Position numbers and translations under genes: made by a program. The notes beneath the pieces were generated by a model that worked only from the letters and a program-made list of their open reading frames with translations, did no database searches and had not been told where the DNA came from. Below, in pieces: positions 61,401 through 64,000 of a stretch of 64,000 bases of DNA. Every line of letters begins with the position of its first letter. The first letter of the stretch is position 1. The stretch is from NCBI GenBank assembly GCA_916610825.1, contig OU744451.1, positions 3,685,345-3,749,344 on the forward strand, given 5' to 3'. The stretch comes from Haliclystus octoradiatus (Eukaryota; Cnidaria; Staurozoa; Stauromedusae; Haliclystidae).

Positions 61401-62132
61401 GTGAGTTGAATTGGTAAGATTTCCTCTTAATCAATGGTTGAGAATGTGTTTGTCTGATGATCATTTATCATCATCATGATATTCAAAAACCTAATAAGCA
61501 TGAAGATTATTTACTAGCATCTTCTCACAGGACTTTAAGATTAATAACATTACAGATGGTAGAGTTTGTACAGCAGAAATTTGAGTCATATAATTTGAAC
61601 ATTTTGTCTTGTCATCGCTGATCAATCAAGGCACACTTCACAAAAAATAACATGATAAATAAATTTGGTAACATTTCTTGTACAGCGTATTTTTCTGGAT
61701 ATTGCTATATGATATTATACTAAGCGACCCAGGAATTACTGATAGCCTACGTTGTCCACCCTTTCTGGATGTTCTAGGCATTGCTTCAGCTTCGTTCTGA
61801 CCACATTTTTGCTGAGGTTGACTGAGACTATGCCAAGTTTGTGCAATTTAATCTATCAATATATTTTTATATGAATAGTTCAAGTTTGGTGAAACATATA
61901 CAGTGTTGTATATTTAAGAAATAGAAGCAAATCCATTGAAATGGTGTCACAAAATGAACATGTTCACTACAGTGATACAGTCAACATTTTGATTGGGAAT
62001 CTTGAGTTGAGAAGGTCGAGATTTCTCGTCTGTTATTACAAATGAAGCCCAAAGCTCATAACAACTTGATCATACCTTGGAGCCATCTTTCATCATATTC
62101 TGGAACACGGATTTTGGTACAGACATGGCCAT
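34427..62132 (-). CDS. CCT8: T-complex chaperonin subunit theta (17 exons)
   Basis: Coding exons, 5' to 3': 62132-62076, 60801-60711, 53253-53174, 47361-47305, 47073-46999, 44569-44500, 44396-44314, 44218-44173, 44006-43945, 39922-39785, 39327-39256, 38715-38542, 38133-38046, 37074-36887, 36456-36292, 35562-35443, 34492-34427. Every junction is GT/AG and the frames join to 543 aa (human 548). The protein is one of eight ring subunits of cytosolic TRiC/CCT, which folds actin, tubulin and others. Visible: SYGPNG (45-50), NDAATIL (66-72), ATP-site GDGTN (97-101), VVVRGS (374-379), the DDG with catalytic Asp (392-394), PGAGATE (409-415; usually GGGATE) and the theta-specific tail ATNAAVTVLRVDQ, IIMAKAAGGPKP. 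The start is the first ATG, giving MAMSVPK as in other thetas. Introns hold a copia element and many MITEs, none in coding sequence. It shares a promoter with NT5DC1. Confidence 0.97.
34493..35283. other. CCT8 intron 16, no recognised feature
   Basis: AT-rich intron sequence preceding the pogo-like MITE at 35284-35369. A 65-codon plus frame inside is antisense to the intron and unrecognised. Confidence 0.5.
35284..35369. mobile_element. pogo/Tigger-like MITE, 86 bp
   Basis: CAGTCAAACCTGTTATAACG ... ACATGTTTCACTG with TA on both sides; in CCT8 intron 16, 73 bp from exon 16. Same family as 23504-23605. Confidence 0.9.
36100..36260. mobile_element. Degenerate CAGGGTCC-family MITE
   Basis: Internal phrases AGAATTCTAGATCAAGGAAGG, CAAATTCAGAAGAAAATTGG and GGAGAAAATGTTGAAA follow the order in 39730-39564, but ends and target duplication are eroded. 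It ends about 30 bp from CCT8 exon 15. Confidence 0.5.
37139..37300. mobile_element. CAGGGTCC-family MITE (copy B)
   Basis: Left end degenerate (AGGGGTCAAGCAAAAGG), right end CTTTTGTCAGACCCTG. Flanks GACAGCAA and GATATCAC match at 5 of 8 positions. It lies 64 bp upstream of CCT8 exon 14. Confidence 0.65.
38906..39221. repeat. 158-bp tandem duplication (CCT8 intron 11)
   Basis: Two head-to-tail copies, 38906-39063 and 39064-39221, differing at only about three bases (GATCAGAACTGCAACT versus GATTAGAACTGCACCT; TTGATACA versus TTAATACA). Near-identity suggests a recent event. Confidence 0.9.
39564..39730. mobile_element. CAGGGTCC-family hAT MITE (copy C), 167 bp
   Basis: CAGGGTCCGACAAAAG ... 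CTTTTGTCGGATCCTG with a perfect 8-bp duplication AACATGTG (39556-39563, 39731-39738). A 61-codon minus frame across it is by-product. Confidence 0.9.
40777..41199 (+). repeat. 5' LTR of copia element
   Basis: 423 bp, TG...CA termini within the 9-bp imperfect inverted ends TGTTGAAAT/ATTTCAACA. Contains TATATAAATATATAAT at about 40835 (TATA-like) and AATAAA near 41110. Confidence 0.95.
41200..41213 (+). other. Primer-binding site, initiator-tRNA-Met half
   Basis: GGTTATGGGCCCAG directly after the LTR is the complement of the anticodon stem-loop of eukaryotic initiator tRNA-Met. Priming from an internal tRNA cut rather than the 3' CCA end is the known copia mode. Confidence 0.9.
41297..42133 (+). 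CDS. copia Gag with zinc knuckle
   Basis: 278 codons starting MASEDKLPNIEKLTDRNWP; an upstream in-frame ATG at 41267 is possible but the later start matches copia Gags. The UBN2-type Gag core (WPIWKLQM, LDIKMACG, LRGLD) is followed by a CCHC zinc knuckle CYGCGNFGHFHRDC (about residues 234-247) that binds RNA. It ends at TAG 42131-42133, beyond which the same frame stays open into protease. Gag would package the element RNA in cytoplasmic particles. The frame is intact, so this part could still be made. Confidence 0.9.
   Translation: MASEDKLPNIEKLTDRNWPIWKLQMTAYFQARELYGLLTGDQKVPTPLPAEPEPNDVEQERYDKLCGEYAVKAARVKSILLQTVSSSQLHIIAKQDLCTPKLMWEELVGTFDRPSLSNKLDLLTRLLDIKMACGQSIDIYFKKLQDITERLSALAAPVDKDLQIAILLRGLDVDYASLRTAYIAKGEVTSGELREALKTEELRLNTNGGSESVLFVSDRNNRQTVARNVSPGSCYGCGNFGHFHRDCPTNPYKGKKSQTSHHAKIVKCNNDSDESDDD
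42158..42610 (+). pseudogene. copia aspartic protease segment of pol
   Basis: In frame with Gag through one TAG. Contains WLIDSGASRHM with the catalytic DSG of retroviral-type aspartic proteases, and downstream VLHVPHLSHNFYSV, typical of the copia protease to pre-integrase linker. After the stop at 42608-42610 the next frame still reads LWHGHLGH (pre-integrase motif) to about 42650, where pol is cut off. Frame shift plus deletion make it non-functional as a polyprotein. Confidence 0.85.
42644..42774. repeat. (ATGAAATGAAAT)n microsatellite at the pol deletion point
   Basis: About 130 bp of ATATGAAATGAA units ending in a run of GATGAT. It lies exactly where integrase and RT sequence should be, joining the pre-integrase scrap to the RT end. 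Confidence 0.9.
42835..43400 (+). pseudogene. copia RT end and RNase H remnant
   Basis: Reads ATCILRYL (end of RT), then YYDADFARD, STSGWIFF, LSTAEADYIFL and EDNQAV, the standard RNase H region of copia pol. The tail ADLLTKPLAK precedes the final stop near 43396. The pieces are spread over different frames with small deletions, so it is inactive. Confidence 0.85.
43403..43413 (+). other. Polypurine tract
   Basis: ATGAGTGGGAG immediately before the 3' LTR; short for a tract but correctly placed for plus-strand priming. Confidence 0.6.
43414..43836 (+). repeat. 3' LTR of copia element
   Basis: 423 bp, three substitutions from the 5' LTR, followed by GACTT target duplication. Confidence 0.95.
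44690..44850. repeat. Dispersed repeat, inverted copy of 33900-34055
   Basis: Carries TTGACGCCAAATCACCATAG, the inverse of the intergenic copy; in CCT8 intron 5, upstream of exon 6. Confidence 0.75.
45334..45967. mobile_element. Non-autonomous hAT element, 634 bp
   Basis: Ends TAAGGGTGGGTC and GACCCACCCATA, flanked by GTTAAAAT (45326-45333) and GTTATAAT (45968-45975), 7 of 8 identical. Subterminal ATCGATTAATC motifs occur at both ends. No transposase. In CCT8 intron 5. Confidence 0.8.
46057..46807. mobile_element. Palindromic MITE, arms about 345 bp
   Basis: TATAACGGCA at 46057 and TGCCGTTATA ending 46807 bound two long inverted arms sharing AGAATTCTGCATCATTTTCA and CCGGAACTAGTGCCAGGCTC-type blocks; the loop is only about 70 bp. 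Flanks suggest TA duplication. In CCT8 intron 5. Confidence 0.8.
47516..47709. mobile_element. CAGGGTCC-family hAT MITE (copy D), 194 bp
   Basis: CAGAGTCCGACAAAG ... TTTTGTCGGACCCTG flanked by a perfect CATAGAGA duplication (47508-47515, 47710-47717). In CCT8 intron 3, 155 bp upstream of exon 4. Confidence 0.9.
47790..47945. mobile_element. Diverged fragment of the 13013-13906 hAT family
   Basis: Shares CAATTAATTGTCA, CAGCAAC.AGCCTGAAATAGAA-type blocks and TAGACCATTCAAACA with 13450-13570. Termini are missing. Confidence 0.7.
47946..51066. other. CCT8 intron 3, mostly featureless
   Basis: Three kilobases of AT-rich DNA with simple TTTCTATA repeats near 48040 and a tRNA-like block at 50291-50366. 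No protein recognised. Confidence 0.5.
50291..50372 (+). repeat. tRNA-like (SINE-head-like) sequence
   Basis: A-box TGGCTCATTGG at 50302-50312 and B-box AGTTCAAATC at 50346-50355, 44 bp apart as in tRNAs. An anticodon stem CTGGT/ATCAG can pair, but the loop has 8 nt and the acceptor and T stems do not form. A poly-T run follows. Probably a tRNA-derived SINE or a tRNA pseudogene. Confidence 0.4.
51067..51450. repeat. Dispersed direct repeat, copy 1
   Basis: About 380 bp matching 53898-54214 plus 55227-55285. Shared blocks include AAATCGTTGAAATCCAACGA and TTTAAATGAGTAGCGAAAAT. Copy 2 is split by a TTAA element. Class unknown. Confidence 0.85.
51574..52717 (+). repeat. Cluster of the 15-mer TCGTGATGGAGTTTC
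   Basis: Six exact copies start at 51574, 51742, 51929, 51951, 52536 and 52703. A one-mismatch copy is at 51981 and a weaker one near 52008. All have the same orientation, and spacing is irregular (22 to 555 bp). Nothing between them is repeated, so it is not a tandem or CRISPR array, and copies fall in different reading frames. It lies in CCT8 intron 3. Confidence 0.9.
53898..54214. repeat. Dispersed direct repeat, copy 2 (left part)
   Basis: Matches 51067-51392; its continuation resumes at 55227 after the TTAA element. Confidence 0.85.
54224..55222. mobile_element. TTAA-flanked TIR element, 999 bp
   Basis: Starts AGACCATAAAATGACCAGCA and ends in the inverse of AGAGTTTCGAATGACCAGCA, with TTAA at 54220-54223 and 55223-55226. 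Repeat copy 1 at 51385-51405 shows the approximate unoccupied site. The 79-codon frame at 54234-54473 is not recognised. In CCT8 intron 2. Confidence 0.8.
55362..55656. mobile_element. Palindromic MITE, GCCAAATGACTT family (copy 2)
   Basis: GCCCCGGCCAAATGACT ... AAAAAGTCATTTGGTC inverted ends with several CGCCAACAT motifs inside. Related to 31858-32098. Exact boundaries uncertain. Confidence 0.65.
55777..58949. mobile_element. hAT element, 3173 bp, carrying a nested palindrome
   Basis: Ends TAGGGCATCACAATGGCGGG and the inverse of TAGGGCATCGCAGTGATTCC, flanked by a perfect 8-bp duplication CATACAGT (55769-55776, 58950-58957). Subterminal CCCGGG-rich motifs occur at both ends. Own sequence is only 55777-56303 and 58574-58949; no transposase. 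Confidence 0.9.
56304..58573. mobile_element. 2.27-kb palindromic TTAA element
   Basis: TTAA at 56300-56303 and 58574-58577 bracket AGTGCAAATGACACC and its inverse. The arms (56304 to about 57358, and about 57560 to 58573) match almost base for base, for example GGAATCAAGTAGCCCATGC, leaving a loop of about 200 bp. It would fold into a hairpin of about 1 kb. No transposase seen. Confidence 0.9.
58954..59140. mobile_element. pogo-like MITE, 187 bp, split by the hAT element
   Basis: CAGTGTAACCCGCTTAAG ... TAAGCAGGTTACACTG with TA at 59141. The hAT entered four bases inside its left end, so TACAGT also appears at 55771-55776. Confidence 0.8.
59525..60626. mobile_element. TA-flanked TIR element, 1102 bp
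   Basis: GGGGAGACCGGG and CCCGGTCTCCCC termini with TA outside (59523-59524, 60627-60628). Subterminal GGGGTGACTTCGGAC motifs recur near both ends and at 59878. No transposase. In CCT8 intron 2, 85 bp from exon 2. Confidence 0.85.
60802..62075. other. CCT8 intron 1, no recognised feature
   Basis: AT-rich intron with no repeat boundary or protein match seen. Confidence 0.5.
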
Positions 62133-62346
62133 TTTTGCTGATGTGAAGGTATTTATTGCAAGATAAACTGTAGTATTTCCTTCAAAAACCAAACCTCATA
62201 CAGGAATATTCTCGAAGAGCACATGTAAAAGCGAAGCGAGGTTTTGGCGCTAAGCTTCAGAAAGAGGCACCTACAAGATAGGAAAATTTCATATTTAATT
62301 TTTGACTTTCATTTTCTGTTTAATCCGTTATCTCTAGTTATTTTTT
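62133..62346. promoter_or_regulatory. Bidirectional CCT8/NT5DC1 promoter with heat-shock element
   Basis: 214 bp separate the two divergent start codons. At 62204-62216 the sequence GAATATTCTCGAA fits nGAAnnTTCnnGAA exactly: three alternating HSF-binding units. CCT genes are known HSF1 targets, so control of CCT8 is plausible; an effect on the other gene is speculative. Confidence 0.65.
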
Positions 62347-62460
62347 ATGATGACAGATTTAAAAAACCAGAAACAACCTTTTGCAATTTCATGCTATGAT
62401 TGTATCGGTTTTGATATGGATCACACTCTTGTTCAGTATAAACTTCCAAGAGTTATAAAG
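62347..62460 (+). CDS. NT5DC1: NT5DC1-like 5'-nucleotidase-domain protein, exon 1 (partial)
   Basis: Exon 1 codes 38 residues from the first ATG (MMTDLKNQ) to a GTAGGG donor at 62461. It contains CIGFDMDHTLVQYKLP (19-34). DMDHT is the DxDxT nucleophile motif of HAD phosphatases, with Asp23 the expected nucleophile and Asp25 the acid/base. The DHTL and Y-x-LP spacing resemble NT5DC1 more than NT5C2 or NT5DC2/3, which usually read DYTL. Downstream exons were not found in the remaining 1.5 kb and should lie beyond the window. The family is related to cytosolic 5'-nucleotidase II; NT5DC1's own substrate is not established. Confidence 0.75.
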
Positions 62461-62645
62461 GTAGGGTAACATACATTGGATTCCAGATTATTCTAGTGGC
62501 ACTACACACAGGCACTATGACAGTCGGCCAGTCGCACAGTCGCTCCGCTGCGAAGTGTGAAATGTGATCATGAGAAAGTCTATGATCATTGTCACGACAC
62601 TGACATTTGCCACCTATGGCGTCACATTTCCGCCAAAATTCAACG

Positions 62646-62885
62646 TTCGTCAATTTATGCTTCGTTTCTCATTTTATGCTTTGATTTTTATTCCTTGTTT
62701 CTCATTTTATTCCTTGTTTCTCATTTTATGCATCGTTCCTCATTTTATGCTTCGTTTCTCATTTTATGCTTCGTTTTGCTTTTGTTATCCTGTTTCATTT
62801 TATGCTTTGTCTCTTATTTTTTGCTTCATTTCTGATTTTATGCTTCGTTTTGTTTTTGACATCCTGTTTCATTTTATGCTTCGTT
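62646..62885 (+). repeat. Minisatellite TTTATGCTTCGTTTCTCATT, about 20 bp
   Basis: Roughly a dozen variants of ATTTTATGCTTCGTTTCTC in a row. Phe-rich frames of 66-108 codons across it are repeat artefacts. It directly abuts the inverted repeat that follows. Confidence 0.85.
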
Positions 62886-64000
62886 TCTGATTCTTCGTCA
62901 AGCTTGAGTGGTTTTCCCCTTCGTTCCCCCAGCGTACTGTTCCTTTTCCTGTGCACAGCAGACTAGTGATTGTGACAGGAAATGGCTGTCGGAAATGAGG
63001 GTCGGGTGGGATGAGACAGAAACAGTTTAGAAAGGCCCACAATGATTCGAATCACTTCATTATTGACTCATTAGCGATGGAGGCTGGGCGTTTTGTTTTA
63101 CTTTTGCCATGAATATTCAAAATGCAAAAGAAACATCAAGGCGTGTGGCTGAGCAGCTACTAACCACTTCAAATCAAGCTGAGCTCATTCTATATTCAAA
63201 GCAACAATTATGTATGTGTTATGTGTATATAATCGGCGTATATAATGTAATGTCTAAAACTCAGCAAAATCGAATTGGTTGGTTTCGTCTCATTTGAAAA
63301 ATATGCTGTGCCCGTTTTTATACTTTAAATTGTCACTTTGTTATTCGTAGAGTTGGTTTCAGTATTTATTAAATAATTTGCAGTTTATCATGATTATGTT
63401 ATAAGACTATGTTTAAATATTTGATTGTTGGTGGATAGTGTTACACATGCCTTTGTCTACATCCTATACATTTACATTTTGATGAAAGGAGTTTCCAATT
63501 ATTTATGTTAATTATTTTATGATATTGGTATACGTAGTAGATGGTGGTGGTCACGTGGATATTTTAAAATATTTTGAGCAGTTTTATAGTTGATTTTCAG
63601 CAATGATGCTTAGCAAGACGGCAACCGCAGCAGGGAATTTGGTGCGCAATACAGCCGACGCTTTCCGTCCATTTGACATTGTTTTTCCAGAAATAATACA
63701 TACCTATACAACAGAAAAATTTTCCTAAATTTTCGCTGTAAATAGTAAAAAGTATAGGGTAATAGGATACATTCTTATTAGTATTTATTTTACCAAATAA
63801 ATAAAACCATAACATATGAGTGATTCTAATTGTATTTGTAAGCGTTCAGTTATAGCCTCATTCCATCTCGGCCTTCAGGTTTTACAACCATTTCCTGTTA
63901 CCGTCACTAGTCTGCTGTGCACAGGAAAGGGAACAGTATGCTGGGGGAACGGAGGGGGAAACCACTCAAGCTTGACGAAGAATTAGAAACGAAGCATAAA
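62872..64000. mobile_element. Inverted-repeat element running off the window
   Basis: 62872-62985 (CTTCGTCAAGCTTGAGTGG, CTGTGCACAGCAGACTAGTG) is the inverse of 63888-64000, which ends in AGAAACGAAGCATAAA, heading into the same minisatellite on the far side. The termini must lie outward of the minisatellite (left near 62640, right beyond 64000). The interior has no recognised gene. In NT5DC1 intron 1. Confidence 0.75.

Noticed and set aside
62557..62966. Overlapping Phe/Leu-rich frames of up to 108 codons
   Set aside because: Created by the 20-bp minisatellite; open in more than one frame and lying in an intron.

Overview
This is a metazoan nuclear window: AT-rich, with intron-split genes, long transposon-filled introns and no bacterial-style operons. 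The TE classes (Penelope-like, copia, hAT, pogo/Tigger-like, TTAA-specific, Harbinger-like) and repeated 'taggcctac' strings suggest an aquatic invertebrate, possibly a tunicate or another deuterostome. That placement is an inference only.

Three conserved genes were assembled exon by exon. SNX3 (sorting nexin 3; + strand, 5 exons, 19319-32473, 164 aa) and CCT8 (TRiC/CCT theta subunit; - strand, 17 exons, 62132 down to 34427, 543 aa) converge tail to tail across about 2 kb. CCT8 is divergent from a third gene whose first exon (62347-62460) looks like NT5DC1, a HAD-type 5'-nucleotidase-domain protein. The 214 bp between their start codons contain a perfect three-unit heat-shock element. All SNX3 and CCT8 junctions examined are GT/AG and keep frame, so both genes look functional.

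Region by region. 1-7878: repeats, dominated by a nearly identical 2126-bp tandem array flanked by older diverged copies. 7879-18105: a 10.2-kb inverted-repeat element with minisatellite termini, pieces of a HECT-type ubiquitin ligase gene in two opposite copies, and a DDE-integrase pseudogene. It sits inside an old copy of the neighbouring tandem unit, so the array supplies its empty site. 18106-19318: SNX3 upstream region. 19487-32367: SNX3 introns holding TIR elements, a broken PIN/XPG-like nuclease gene, and a 5'-truncated Penelope-like element ending in a GIY-YIG domain. 34493-62075: CCT8 introns holding an internally deleted copia element inside a TA-flanked TIR element, an 8-bp-TSD MITE family, a cluster of exact 15-mers, and a three-layer nest (pogo-like MITE, then hAT, then TTAA palindrome). 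62461-64000: NT5DC1 intron 1 with a minisatellite and an inverted repeat running off the window edge.

The strongest novelty candidates are the 10.2-kb HECT/integrase inverted-repeat element, the dispersed 15-mer cluster at 51574-52717, and the PIN-like nuclease element. No conserved structural RNA gene or CRISPR array was recognised.
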